Assembly: GCF_003014595.1 (NCBI RefSeq)
Contig: NZ_PYGK01000028.1
Location: 1 to 44,532 of the forward strand
Reading direction: 5' to 3'
From: Chitinophaga ginsengisoli
Lineage (GTDB): Bacteria > Bacteroidota > Bacteroidia > Chitinophagales > Chitinophagaceae
DNA length: 44,532 bases
Program-made: the position numbers and the translations under genes
Shown here: piece by piece, positions 35,375 to 44,532 of the stretch
How positions within the stretch are numbered: position 1 is the first letter of the stretch
How the letters are laid out: every line of letters begins with the position of its first letter
The notes under the pieces: model-generated
The model's database searches: none
Told to the model about the DNA's origin: nothing
What the model saw: only the letters and a program-made list of their open reading frames with translations

Positions 35375-35470
35375 CCCCGGAAAGCTTGTCAGACACAACT
35401 ATTCTTCTAATGGAAAAATCTCATAATAGCCAGCCCTTCTTGCTTATATTAGAACATTTTATCTAATATG

Positions 35471-36220
35471 CTACCTTAAGTCCTGAAACTTTTTAACATC
35501 TTCTTTATTAACCAATTCCAAACAACAAGACCTATCAAAAAGATATATCTTCCCGTCTTCTCTATTTAGAAAACTAACAGACTCTTCACTTACATTACAT
35601 TTGGAGGTACTTTTATATATTATTTTTGAACCATTATTTAGCGTCACTATATACATGCCATTCCCATCTTTCTTTATATTACATTCCATGTCTGTATCTG
35701 CAATGTACTCACCATATTGATCACGCGAAACCGTTGAAATATCTTTAAACTTAATGCCTCTATGCATTCTTTCTAATTCATCATTCCCCAAAACATGAAA
35801 CATCGGTAAGGTATCCTTTCCGCTTGCGAGATGAATATTAGCTTCTCCAGGATATTCCAGAACCTTACTTGTTTTAAAATTGAATTTTCTAGCGCCATTT
35901 CGCAGGTTCAGGTTTTCATAATATTCAGTGTACGATTTCCTTGGTTTAACATAAGTAAACTTTATTCCCCGGATATGTGAATATTCTTTTCCATCAGCTA
36001 TTAGGGGGCCAACAGCTTCAACCCAAACAAATACAGGTAAATCGTCGCCACCAAAATTTATAAGGGTAGCCTGCCTCGATACATTAGCAGGTCTCTGGGT
36101 CGTATCTGGAGTCAATACCTTTTTATTTTCATCTTGTCCATTGCCACTTAGGCAGCTCATGTTTAATAATGCAATCAACAATAACGAGTTAATCATTATG
36201 GTAGAAATTTTAATATTCAT
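35471..36220 (-). CDS. Hypothetical lipoprotein, candidate immunity protein
   Basis: A 249-residue protein with a signal peptide and lipobox (LLNMSC, Cys23), so it is lipid-anchored in the envelope. I recognise no domain. Visible features are VFVWVEAVGPLIADGKEYS, a central beta-rich region, and Cys pairs near the C-terminus (SKCNVS and DRSCCLELV). Its start codon is only 3 nt after the stop of the large RHS gene, so the two are translated from one mRNA. Position directly behind the variable end of an RHS protein is where immunity genes of polymorphic toxins are found. Envelope anchoring would suit a toxin that acts outside the cytoplasm (inference). The gene is visibly richer in A/T than the upstream core genes, a sign of transfer. 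Confidence 0.65.
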   Translation of the reverse strand: MNIKISTIMINSLLLIALLNMSCLSGNGQDENKKVLTPDTTQRPANVSRQATLINFGGDDLPVFVWVEAVGPLIADGKEYSHIRGIKFTYVKPRKSYTEYYENLNLRNGARKFNFKTSKVLEYPGEANIHLASGKDTLPMFHVLGNDELERMHRGIKFKDISTVSRDQYGEYIADTDMECNIKKDGNGMYIVTLNNGSKIIYKSTSKCNVSEESVSFLNREDGKIYLFDRSCCLELVNKEDVKKFQDLR

Positions 36221-36223
36221 AAT

Positions 36224-39200
36224 TTACTTTTTTGACGGTATTTGAATGCGCTCAACATCATATTCATCCTCAATATCCGATATATTTCCTATTCCATACA
36301 GTGTACCGAACTCCCAATCTACACCTCCTGCCGCTCCAACCGCTCTTGCAAACTTGGCACAGTAAGTAGCGCTATTACAAACGTTATAACCAGTTGTATA
36401 CCCTCCAAATGGTAAATATCCCTCGCTCTCAGCACTTCGGGCATAATTTAACATGGCACTGTAGTCGAGGTTTTTAGCAAGTGCTCCAACAATCTTCCCG
36501 TACCCGGCTAATAATGGAGATTGATGTAACTTCAGTAGAATAGCTGTTACATTATCATTATCAGTCTTTGCAAAATCCCAACGGGGAACCATTAATGCTC
36601 TTCCATAATTTTTGCTTGAACGCACAGATCCTTCATTTTGTCCCCTGGTCTTCTTTCGCTTAAGGTCTGGCCTATCATATCTGCCGAAATCGAAATAATT
36701 AGAATTGCCCTCCTCATCTATTATTACAACACCGGCATGGCCACCATTGATCTTACCATCTCCATCGCTGAAAGTTTTTTCAAACCATCTTGCAAATCCT
36801 TGATTACTAGGTATTTCCGGATTAGCATCTGGATAGGATACAAATATTGCCATACCTTTCTTCTCAATATCCCCATTCTTTTCAAGATTCTCATTAACTG
36901 TTTCCCACGCTACTTCCTGGCCATTTTCGTCTTCATAACGTTTCGTTTCCCAATTATAAATATAGGGAGCCATTCCCTCTGGATCAACAAACTTTATTGG
37001 ATTGTCAAATGCATAACTATATACAGACCATCTCCTCATTTTATCAGCTAGAGGGTCTACATGTAACCATCTTCCAATCTGGTGATCATACATTCTTGCA
37101 CCATAATCGGACCATTCTAATCCACTACCATCTCCAAACTCTTTATTCTGCAATTCCTTCCCATTATACTTAACTCTATTCTCAGCATAATCTGTTCCTT
37201 TCAATGCATTTGTGGATATCCCAGCCATCGCTAACCCAAACGGATAATAATGCGTCTCCTCCAGCAATGGCCCACTACCCAAGGCTAAAACAACATTATC
37301 AAAGAACACGTCTTGCTGGCTTTCGTTACTCGTATATACGTAAAGGAAGCCGCTCTTTTCAATCGCCATTTTATCTACTCCCAGCTCCTGCAGCTCATCT
37401 GGATTCTGTTTTACCTGCCTTACTCCGCTGTTCTCCTCCACTAATTTAAATTCGTCATCGAATAAAACAAAGTTTAAATAAGCTTTTGGACGGTCCTGTT
37501 GACCGTTATCCTGGCTTTTCTCCTTCAAATGTTGATATGTATTGTTATAGAAATCCAGATCGAAAGGAGTATTCTTAGTGTTCACGTCAGAAGCATGCGA
37601 TCCTTTTTCTTGGCTTGCACCGCCAAATGCCTGCACCAGTCCTGCTATAATATCCTCTACGGGAGTCTTTTGACTATTGTCAGTTGGGCCCTGAGATTTA
37701 TAGAACGCCTTTGCATTGATTTGTATAGTATCTCCTGCCATCACTCTTAACACTATTGAGGGGCCTATCTTTTTCCCTCCTTCTTTTGCATTTAACCTTG
37801 CAACAAACTTATTTCCTTTAGTAGTCTGATCTTCGGGATAGCCAGTCGGCCTATCGGTACGGGTTTCCTCTACATTGCTGAATAACGCTACTTCCTTCTC
37901 TGCCACCTCGGTTTCCATAGTGGCCGCATACATGGTAAAATCACTCTGATCAGTCAGTACCGTCCTTATGTTGCCTAGGTGGTCTTTTTCAAAATAATCA
38001 TAAGCATATTGCACCGGTTGCCCGCCTTTATAAACCGGGCGGATACGGCCCTCTTCATGGCTTATTAATTCCAGACTATCCTGTTTATATACAAAGGCTC
38101 CGTCGTAATCAGTTACCGTTGTTTTAGGAATGCCGCCTGTGTTATCTGAAACAGTTTTACTCAACTTATTGCCCACAGCATCATATTTATAGGTAATGGT
38201 ACTCTTATCTGTAATGGTGATCAAAGATGGAAGGTTCAGATGATTGTAAGTAATGGAACTAATATTCTTGTTTAAATCAGTTACCAAATTACCGTTACCA
38301 TCATAGGCATAATCATTTCCTGTATTGGTACCATCTCTAAAATCACCTAGCTTGGCAGTGGCCGTTTTATTTGATTTCCCATCAGTCACAGACAACAGTT
38401 TATTGCTGCTGGCGCCATAAGAATAGGTCAATTGGTCAATTGTATCACTTACTACTCCAATCATCCCCTTTTGCCACATTGATTTGATGTTGCCATTGGC
38501 ATCATAGCTTAGGTTACTTACCGTGAAGTCTTTTTTATCCTGCGCCCAGCTTCCGCCATTTTTTTGGGTAAAGTCTGCTCCTGCAAGCCGGTTAGCCATA
38601 TCATAACTGTAACCATATGCCCGGACACTATCTACCCTCGTTTTCCACTTAATACCGGCAATATTTCCGTTGAACTGGTTATTAACAAAGCCATAGTCGT
38701 AGCTGAACTCCATGCCAAACCAGTTAGAGGTATTACTTCCACCGTTTACAAAGTTCTTATTGATGCCCTGCAGCCAGCCACGAATGTTATAGGTATAGCT
38801 CAAGCTGTCCAAGACTGTTCCCCCAGCACTTACTCCTAAACGCTTAAGTCTTAATTGCCCTAATTCATCATAACTATTTGCTGCTATCAACTTTTCCTGT
38901 TCAATATTATCATTTAAACGTTTCCGTAAGGTAAGTAACCGGCCTGCATGGTCATAGGTCATAGTCGTGAGAAGGGTGCTTTGCGAGGCCGTGCTTTTGG
39001 GATTCTGATGGCGAAGATAAGTAGCCAGGATAGCACCCTTAAAACTATACAGCGTCGTCATTACATCCTTCCCCCCCAGATTATTCTCACTGATTATCTG
39101 TATAGCCCGGCCCTTATCATTATAATAAGTAGTTGTTGTCAACCACTTATCGGTTCCTAACACCCTTACTCTATTTCCTGTCACTAAACCAGCCGTCATG

Positions 39201-40705
39201 TTGCTTATTGGCCGCTTTTCTGGATATAAAGTATCCGCAGCCTGTAATTTTCCCGTATCTGTACCCACGAAGGCCAGCTTGCCGGCATAGTTGTAGTTAT
39301 CGTAAAAGGTATACGTCAGCGGGGTTAAAGCCGATGCTGGTATGTTGGGTAATGGGTTACTGGCTATAATAACAGTAGTATCACCTGAGCCAGAAGCATC
39401 AATTTTGGCTTCAGTCTGACCGCCTGGACCGGAATCAAATCCCTCCAATATGGTTATACTGTTGGTAGCAGTATATGAAGGGCTACCGTCATGATCATAT
39501 AATGCCAAATCAGCTTTGGCAGGTGCTATATAAGAAATGGATTGCAACGCGGGCGCGGAATTCAAACTCGTTTGCAAAGCCTCCCTGGTGGCTGTACCTT
39601 TATATATTGCCGTCATAGTTGGCCGGTTCAACCCGTCATAAAAGGTTACCATCCACTCCATAAGTGATTTCGTCCGCTGAACAGAGTCTTGCGTAAATAC
39701 AAGCCGATCCCGAATATCATACACCATAAACACCCTTCCAGCACCAGGTACTTTCTTTACCACCATTCGCTGTCGTTCGTCATATTGATACTGGAAACAC
39801 AGCTCATTGGCAACAGTTGTACTGATAACCCAAGCACCCTTAATCGACTCTACAGCCAGAGGAGGAATTACAAAGCGTAAGCTGCCAATATCGTCATATA
39901 CATAATAAGTACACAACCAACCTGCATGACCATTGCCTGGCGTAGGCGATAGCTGAACCTTTTTCAACACAATTCGTCCTTCCTTATCCCGGTATTGAAT
40001 AGTCTGGCTACCTTGTTCATCTATAGATGTAGTTTTCCTCAATTGTCCTGCAGCATAGGTAGCCGTACTAGAGGGAATACCTGCGCCTACATTCCAGACC
40101 CTTACAGAATCAGCAACCAAATTGGCCTGATAACGGGTTTGGACCGGTTTGCTCGCCCAGCTATTTCCGGGAGCGTAGCTTTTTACCGCCCTGTTAAGTG
40201 GAGAGAATTCAAACTCCGTTTTGCCATAAAAAATATTTTCGCCCTCTACTCCTGGATTAAGCACCTGATTTCTGTAAAAGGAATCTTGTGCATTGAAAGG
40301 ATTTAGTTTAAACTTCCCGTCTGCAGAAGATTGATGTACATAAGGGAGGTATTTATATTGTTCCCTCCCATGATCATCATATTTTACGGGCAACACAAAA
40401 TCACGTCGGTTAGGGCTCACTCCCTTTGAAACTGCCTGAACGGGACGACCCAAACCATCCATGTATTCCGTCTTCTGCTTTACCTCCCTAACTAACCTGC
40501 TTGCTGCTGAAACCGCACCGGTATCTGTAAAAGGGCTATCGGGTTCCCAGGTTCTCACAAAGTTGATCACCGGGTTATTGTAGGGCCGGGGAATGGAATC
40601 AGCCGTGGCTGTAAGTCGGGTACCCCCAGGTTTATTTTGTGCAAATAAGGTAAATGGCAGGATCAAGAATGCAAAAACCACCCTTGAAATTATTTGAAAT
40701 TTCAT
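36224..40705 (-). CDS. RHS-core protein (DUF6443) with a C-terminal putative permuted papain-like domain
   Basis: A 1493-residue secreted protein; signal peptide FLILPFTLFA-QN. Residues about 40-190 match the DUF6443 N-terminal region (VREVKQKTEYMDGLGRPVQAV). Residues about 200-1180 are YD/RHS repeats (for example YDYGFVNNQFNGNIAGIKW, YAYDGNGNLVTD). Then follows the RHS-associated core WSDYGARMYDHQIGRWLHVD...DNPIKFVDPEGM, ending at Met1245. The last 248 residues are the variable tip: GGHAGVVIIDEEGNSNYFDFG (His1323) and, later, CNSATYCAKFARAVG (Cys1449 before xxFA). His before Cys in this spacing resembles circularly permuted NlpC/P60 (papain-like) hydrolases, so amidase or lipid-acyl cleavage is possible. 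This function is inferred from two motifs only. Confidence 0.88.
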   Translation of the reverse strand: MKFQIISRVVFAFLILPFTLFAQNKPGGTRLTATADSIPRPYNNPVINFVRTWEPDSPFTDTGAVSAASRLVREVKQKTEYMDGLGRPVQAVSKGVSPNRRDFVLPVKYDDHGREQYKYLPYVHQSSADGKFKLNPFNAQDSFYRNQVLNPGVEGENIFYGKTEFEFSPLNRAVKSYAPGNSWASKPVQTRYQANLVADSVRVWNVGAGIPSSTATYAAGQLRKTTSIDEQGSQTIQYRDKEGRIVLKKVQLSPTPGNGHAGWLCTYYVYDDIGSLRFVIPPLAVESIKGAWVISTTVANELCFQYQYDERQRMVVKKVPGAGRVFMVYDIRDRLVFTQDSVQRTKSLMEWMVTFYDGLNRPTMTAIYKGTATREALQTSLNSAPALQSISYIAPAKADLALYDHDGSPSYTATNSITILEGFDSGPGGQTEAKIDASGSGDTTVIIASNPLPNIPASALTPLTYTFYDNYNYAGKLAFVGTDTGKLQAADTLYPEKRPISNMTAGLVTGNRVRVLGTDKWLTTTTYYNDKGRAIQIISENNLGGKDVMTTLYSFKGAILATYLRHQNPKSTASQSTLLTTMTYDHAGRLLTLRKRLNDNIEQEKLIAANSYDELGQLRLKRLGVSAGGTVLDSLSYTYNIRGWLQGINKNFVNGGSNTSNWFGMEFSYDYGFVNNQFNGNIAGIKWKTRVDSVRAYGYSYDMANRLAGADFTQKNGGSWAQDKKDFTVSNLSYDANGNIKSMWQKGMIGVVSDTIDQLTYSYGASSNKLLSVTDGKSNKTATAKLGDFRDGTNTGNDYAYDGNGNLVTDLNKNISSITYNHLNLPSLITITDKSTITYKYDAVGNKLSKTVSDNTGGIPKTTVTDYDGAFVYKQDSLELISHEEGRIRPVYKGGQPVQYAYDYFEKDHLGNIRTVLTDQSDFTMYAATMETEVAEKEVALFSNVEETRTDRPTGYPEDQTTKGNKFVARLNAKEGGKKIGPSIVLRVMAGDTIQINAKAFYKSQGPTDNSQKTPVEDIIAGLVQAFGGASQEKGSHASDVNTKNTPFDLDFYNNTYQHLKEKSQDNGQQDRPKAYLNFVLFDDEFKLVEENSGVRQVKQNPDELQELGVDKMAIEKSGFLYVYTSNESQQDVFFDNVVLALGSGPLLEETHYYPFGLAMAGISTNALKGTDYAENRVKYNGKELQNKEFGDGSGLEWSDYGARMYDHQIGRWLHVDPLADKMRRWSVYSYAFDNPIKFVDPEGMAPYIYNWETKRYEDENGQEVAWETVNENLEKNGDIEKKGMAIFVSYPDANPEIPSNQGFARWFEKTFSDGDGKINGGHAGVVIIDEEGNSNYFDFGRYDRPDLKRKKTRGQNEGSVRSSKNYGRALMVPRWDFAKTDNDNVTAILLKLHQSPLLAGYGKIVGALAKNLDYSAMLNYARSAESEGYLPFGGYTTGYNVCNSATYCAKFARAVGAAGGVDWEFGTLYGIGNISDIEDEYDVERIQIPSKK

Positions 40706-40728
40706 AATTCTGATAGAGATCTATGTTA

Positions 40729-43700
40729 TTAATTGTTGGAGGTCTGAAACTGGTAATCATACTGTTTCAATATCCTCCCCAAGGCATCTTTCACCACCTT
40801 TAGCCTTCCGAAACCATCATATAGATAATACACAGAGTTACCGTTATGATCAGAGCTGGATATCATGCCGTACAGAGGTTGATATGTATAGGTAGCCATC
40901 GTAGCATCTAAAGGATAAAGCCGTAGATCATCAATGATAACCGCACCCTGAACTGTGGCACTAGTGGCCCCTGATGGCAAAAAATGCTCAAAATACGTCC
41001 AGCCGTTTCTTACATCTCCCTTAATAGTAGCAGTGCCGTTAATACTTGCCGCAACGGCGGATTTACTCCAGTAAGATACTTTATATAACCTGCCAGCATC
41101 TAATCCACTTACTGAAATGGCCCCCGTTGAAAGGTTATACACTTTGTTGCCAGACAAAGCCGCTGCATCAGTTACGGGCGCACCGGCGTAAGACCAGTTA
41201 CCTTTACCATCTTCATCAAAACCGCTATAAGCAATTTCGTTGACGCCTGCATTAATAGATTCTGCTATTACATAGTTTCCTTTATAACCGTAGATATAGG
41301 CGTGTTTCGCATCTCCAAGTTTACTTTGTTCATTTAAGTATCCCTTAGATGTATACTGACTGAAAGAAATCAGATTTTTAAAAAGTGAAGTGTCTCTATT
41401 AAACGATGCGGGGTTAAATGCCACCACCGACGTAGATGTTATGGCATTTGTACTGTTAAACGCAGCAATGCCACTATTTCTTATGCCAGACGCGTGCTGA
41501 ATGTATTGATTACTATAACCGCCAACAAGATACTTTACTGCTCCCTTTGTTCTCCAGTTCTCAGCCGCAATCTCTAGAGCAATCATATTCTGGGCCTTCA
41601 TGGCATTTGCGACGGTGGTATTATATTCGTATGGATAATAGTTCACTTTTTCCATCTTATCCCCCACACTATTAAAACCAGTAACTACTTTAATATTAAA
41701 CGCTGTGTCATAAGTATAGCTTACTTCAGTAACAAGGGACTGTCCACTCAGATTTTCTGTAACAGTCGTTTTAATAAGATCTCTTCTTCCTGAAGCGGGT
41801 GTAAAGACTCGGGATGCATAATACCAAACATCTTTGATGTTTCCCCAACCGAAAGAGGTACCTCTATATATCTGGTATTTAACCGGACCAAGGGCTACTG
41901 CTGTAAAATTCTGAACACGTTGCTGGCTGCTGTAATAGTCATTAATGGTACTTACGTAAACATTTTCCGTGGTTTTCAACAGGTTGTTTAAATTATCGAA
42001 CACCAACTCCTTTTCCAGTTCACCGTACCCCCATTCTGTATTGGTAGGCGGTGTAAACGGAAAGACGTTATACCCCCCCAGGCTTCCAGGCGGATACGAA
42101 CTGAAGTACCGGACGATACGACCATTATTTACTCCATTATTTAGCTGCTTTTCCACTACCCTACTATAAGTAACTGGACTACCATTAATGGACGCCAATG
42201 TTTGAGTAGGTGAACTGCACCTTACAATAGCATTGGTTAGACCATAGCTGCTATAAGAGGGATGATAATTTGGCGGTATAGACGTTTCTTCCTCGGATTC
42301 ATAGAATACATCGTGCTCGTATTCGGGAATGACACCCAATGCCCCTGAAGAAGTAGTACTATCATCTTTAAGATACTCAAACTCTTTGGCTGTTACCGGT
42401 GAGGTATTGATACCATCGTAATTTTTTATAGATTTCACCCTTAACCCACCAATGTAAAGCTGCTTATTGATAGTCTTGATTGTATCAGGATTTTGATTAT
42501 GCAACTCTTTCCAGCTCAACGTTATATAATTATGATAGTTCATTCCCACCGTATATACATAAAAATTATAGGACGCGCCTTTGGTGAGGTTTGCAACCAC
42601 GAATGGATAGTCAAGATAGTTATAAGAACCGTCGTTGTTAATTGTTTGGGTGGTAAGTACCTGGTTAGAGCTATTTCTTACCTGTATAACAAAATAACAA
42701 TCGTTTGAAGAGAGGTCACAGTCAGCGGAAAGAATGATCTGCGCGTTGAATGTGGTGGTAACACTAGGGTCACCGTTATAGGTGAACGGTTCTGTAGCTG
42801 GCGTGCCGCTACTACAGTAAATTGAACTACTAAAACTCTTTTCCCTGATATAGGTTATTGTACTATCAGTTAATCGTGCATCTGCCGAGGTGTTTGATTC
42901 CATTTCAAAGTCGGTATAACCTCCTGTAGGATACGTCATCCTTTTCAGGCTGCCAGCTCTTGCCCTGACAGGATCAGTATTGCGATTGCCTCCCGGTATG
43001 ATGTCACCAGAAGTTTTTTCCCGATATACTGGCAACATATCATTTGCTGCATTCGTATTATAAAATCCCCAATGGTCCTGATTGTTATCTAATCTATTGG
43101 GCAATACTCCATTATAATCAAACAAATATCCCTTCTCTTCGCCCACCATGCTATACGGGAGAACCTTTTTTAATGTTAATCGGTTAAGAGAATAATCATG
43201 GTAAAGATTGTATCCTCGGGTATATGTGCCGTCACTAACATTAATCTGCTTCAATCTTACGAGTCCGTAGCTTGATTGCATATCTTGCCGGTCTGCTGTG
43301 TCGTAGATAAAAGTCGTAAATACCCCATCAGGAAAGCTTATCTTTTTTATACGCTTGCCGTTAGAAATAATATTGGAATAAGAAGTTTCCTGCGTCTTTG
43401 AGGGAAAGGTCCCTAACCCATAGGTCATGGTAACAAACTTACCCGCAGTATAAGTAGTATATTCATCGTCATATTCTAATACAATACTATCCCTTGAAGA
43501 AGGCGATACTATTTTAGTAAGATACCAAGCAGAAGTCCACACATGGTAATTCTGGGCTGAACCATCATCACTCAACTCTACAGCATCAAACACATATTTT
43601 ATTCCATTCTCGTCTGTTATAGTAAATCTGCCTATTCTATCAGATGGAGAGCCATTCACTAGAGCGCCATATTCCTTTACAATTTTCAGTTTATTGGAAG

Positions 43701-44271
43701 TCAGCATCAGGAAGTCATTGTTCTTTCCATAGATAAATTTTCCACTTCTGCCAGCAAAATTGAAGCTGAATATATCATATTGACCATCCGCATTATGAGT
43801 GGCCATAGCATTAAAAAGGCTGGTAGAGGTTCCAAAACCTCCGCGCGCATTCCCTTCGTATTCCGTTGGAACAGGAACTGAATTTAAGTAGCCCCAACCA
43901 GTCGCCTCGTCATAAATATCTCTTACAGTTCGGGTAATTACTCCACCAGCTCCCAGCGCCCATCCGCTTCCTACATTTGATGCTACCTCATCTACCTTTA
44001 TTCCTCCTGCATGGTAGTCTAGCGAGATATCTAACTTGAGCGTGCTATTGGCATTTTTATAGCTATAAATAGGAACGTTTATCTGTGGAATGCCAGTCGA
44101 CGGGCCAATTTGTATGTCTCCGAATTTGCCCAAAGAAGCAGCATTCGGGCTGGGTGGTGTTATATTCATTAACGCAGGCTGGTTGGTTGCATTCTGCGCA
44201 TACAAACTTCCAATACCGCATAAACACAGTATGCCCGCCAAATAACTTTTTATTATATTATGATTCTTCAT
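40729..44271 (-). CDS. RHS-family partner protein with SpvB-like N-terminus
   Basis: A 1180-residue secreted protein. I start it at ATG 44271 (MKNHNIIKSYLAGILCLCGIGSLYA-Q), because a normal signal peptide follows; the frame extends 11 codons further. The N-terminal region has DYHAGGIKVDEVASNVGSGWAL, the GSGW pattern seen at the start of SpvB/TcB-type and other RHS shells. Residues about 250-900 have scattered YD-like strands. Near 1030-1120 is a jelly-roll-like domain (VYNLSTGAISVSGLDAGRLY), then IDDLRLYP, and the end YYLYDGFGRLKVVKDALGRI is a typical RHS closing repeat. It lacks a toxin tip. It lies 23 nt upstream of the RHS-core gene, so the two probably form one cage split across two chains (inference). 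Confidence 0.82.
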   Translation of the reverse strand: MKNHNIIKSYLAGILCLCGIGSLYAQNATNQPALMNITPPSPNAASLGKFGDIQIGPSTGIPQINVPIYSYKNANSTLKLDISLDYHAGGIKVDEVASNVGSGWALGAGGVITRTVRDIYDEATGWGYLNSVPVPTEYEGNARGGFGTSTSLFNAMATHNADGQYDIFSFNFAGRSGKFIYGKNNDFLMLTSNKLKIVKEYGALVNGSPSDRIGRFTITDENGIKYVFDAVELSDDGSAQNYHVWTSAWYLTKIVSPSSRDSIVLEYDDEYTTYTAGKFVTMTYGLGTFPSKTQETSYSNIISNGKRIKKISFPDGVFTTFIYDTADRQDMQSSYGLVRLKQINVSDGTYTRGYNLYHDYSLNRLTLKKVLPYSMVGEEKGYLFDYNGVLPNRLDNNQDHWGFYNTNAANDMLPVYREKTSGDIIPGGNRNTDPVRARAGSLKRMTYPTGGYTDFEMESNTSADARLTDSTITYIREKSFSSSIYCSSGTPATEPFTYNGDPSVTTTFNAQIILSADCDLSSNDCYFVIQVRNSSNQVLTTQTINNDGSYNYLDYPFVVANLTKGASYNFYVYTVGMNYHNYITLSWKELHNQNPDTIKTINKQLYIGGLRVKSIKNYDGINTSPVTAKEFEYLKDDSTTSSGALGVIPEYEHDVFYESEEETSIPPNYHPSYSSYGLTNAIVRCSSPTQTLASINGSPVTYSRVVEKQLNNGVNNGRIVRYFSSYPPGSLGGYNVFPFTPPTNTEWGYGELEKELVFDNLNNLLKTTENVYVSTINDYYSSQQRVQNFTAVALGPVKYQIYRGTSFGWGNIKDVWYYASRVFTPASGRRDLIKTTVTENLSGQSLVTEVSYTYDTAFNIKVVTGFNSVGDKMEKVNYYPYEYNTTVANAMKAQNMIALEIAAENWRTKGAVKYLVGGYSNQYIQHASGIRNSGIAAFNSTNAITSTSVVAFNPASFNRDTSLFKNLISFSQYTSKGYLNEQSKLGDAKHAYIYGYKGNYVIAESINAGVNEIAYSGFDEDGKGNWSYAGAPVTDAAALSGNKVYNLSTGAISVSGLDAGRLYKVSYWSKSAVAASINGTATIKGDVRNGWTYFEHFLPSGATSATVQGAVIIDDLRLYPLDATMATYTYQPLYGMISSSDHNGNSVYYLYDGFGRLKVVKDALGRILKQYDYQFQTSNN

Positions 44272-44304
44272 ATTCTTATAAAGGAGCATTATACTTGTTA
44301 ACAT

Positions 44305-44532
44305 CCTTTAAGGTCAATACTTCAGGCCCAATTTAGATATAACGCCAACTAGTTGGTAAACCTGTAAAAGGAATCTAAGCTAATCATTAGTCGATTAACT
44401 TTCTTTTCTTCACTGATCGTTGTTCATATAAATCATTTACTCTGCTCATTAAAAAAAATCAGGTACGATGAAATAGATTTTGCAAACGGTCTTTCAAGGT
44501 TGCTCAATATTACAGAGTGGCATATTTCCTTT
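44305..44532. other. Upstream region of the RHS operon
   Basis: About 230 bp to the window end. It contains CCAACTAGTTGG (44345-44356), a perfect 12-bp palindrome, and the near-palindrome CTAATCATTAG. No exact TAnnTTTG promoter for the minus-strand operon is seen. It is AT-rich, in line with the adjoining RHS genes. Confidence 0.4.

Overview
The window looks like a chromosomal segment of a Bacteroidota bacterium, most likely Chitinophagaceae (Chitinophaga-like). The evidence is an Oar-type TonB-dependent receptor with a carboxypeptidase-regulatory domain, MacB/FtsX-type permeases of about 800 residues without a linked ATPase, a CzcA-TolC fusion protein, DUF6443/RHS proteins, an IntDOT-like recombinase that lacks the first catalytic arginine, and promoters that fit the Bacteroidota consensus TTG-N19-23-TAnnTTTG. 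The genus is inferred, not proven.

Layout. Positions 1-308 hold the 5' end of a group IIC intron (minus strand, cut by the window edge), sitting just after a terminator hairpin, plus a 29-bp direct repeat. Then come an ethanolamine-type permease and a GlxA-like regulator (minus), a secreted alginate-lyase-like lipoprotein, and a BlaI/BlaR1 pair followed by a secreted protein. BlaR1 and the secreted protein carry the same long QAxxDRx heptad repeat. Next are a tricorn-like S41 protease and an APC amino acid permease (minus), a MacB-type permease, a four-helix membrane protein, HxlR and AraC regulators, a secreted TPR protein with an HEGRH motif, a second MacB-type permease (minus) and a TonB-dependent receptor (minus).

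Positions 25664-26555 are non-coding. They hold a 117-nt stem-loop with five CTATAG hexamers and a perfect 88-bp palindrome without a loop. A metal-efflux operon follows: a small exported protein, the RND pump fused to a TolC-type outer-membrane factor with an apparent internal signal peptide, and a lipoprotein adaptor. Uracil-DNA glycosylase lies convergent to it.

From 33366 the window looks like an integrative element at tRNA-Arg(TCT): the tRNA, its terminator, three 12-bp repeats and an inverted repeat, a tyrosine recombinase, and then a three-gene minus-strand operon. That operon encodes a secreted RHS/SpvB-like partner, an RHS-core protein ending in a putative permuted papain-like domain, and a lipoprotein that could be its immunity protein. 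The far end of the element is outside the window.

The strongest candidates for an undescribed system are (a) the heptad-repeat BlaR1 and its repeat-matched secreted neighbour and (b) the RHS pair with its papain-like tip and lipoprotein. A third point is a set of promoters whose -7 box ends exactly four nucleotides before a start codon, which suggests leaderless mRNAs.
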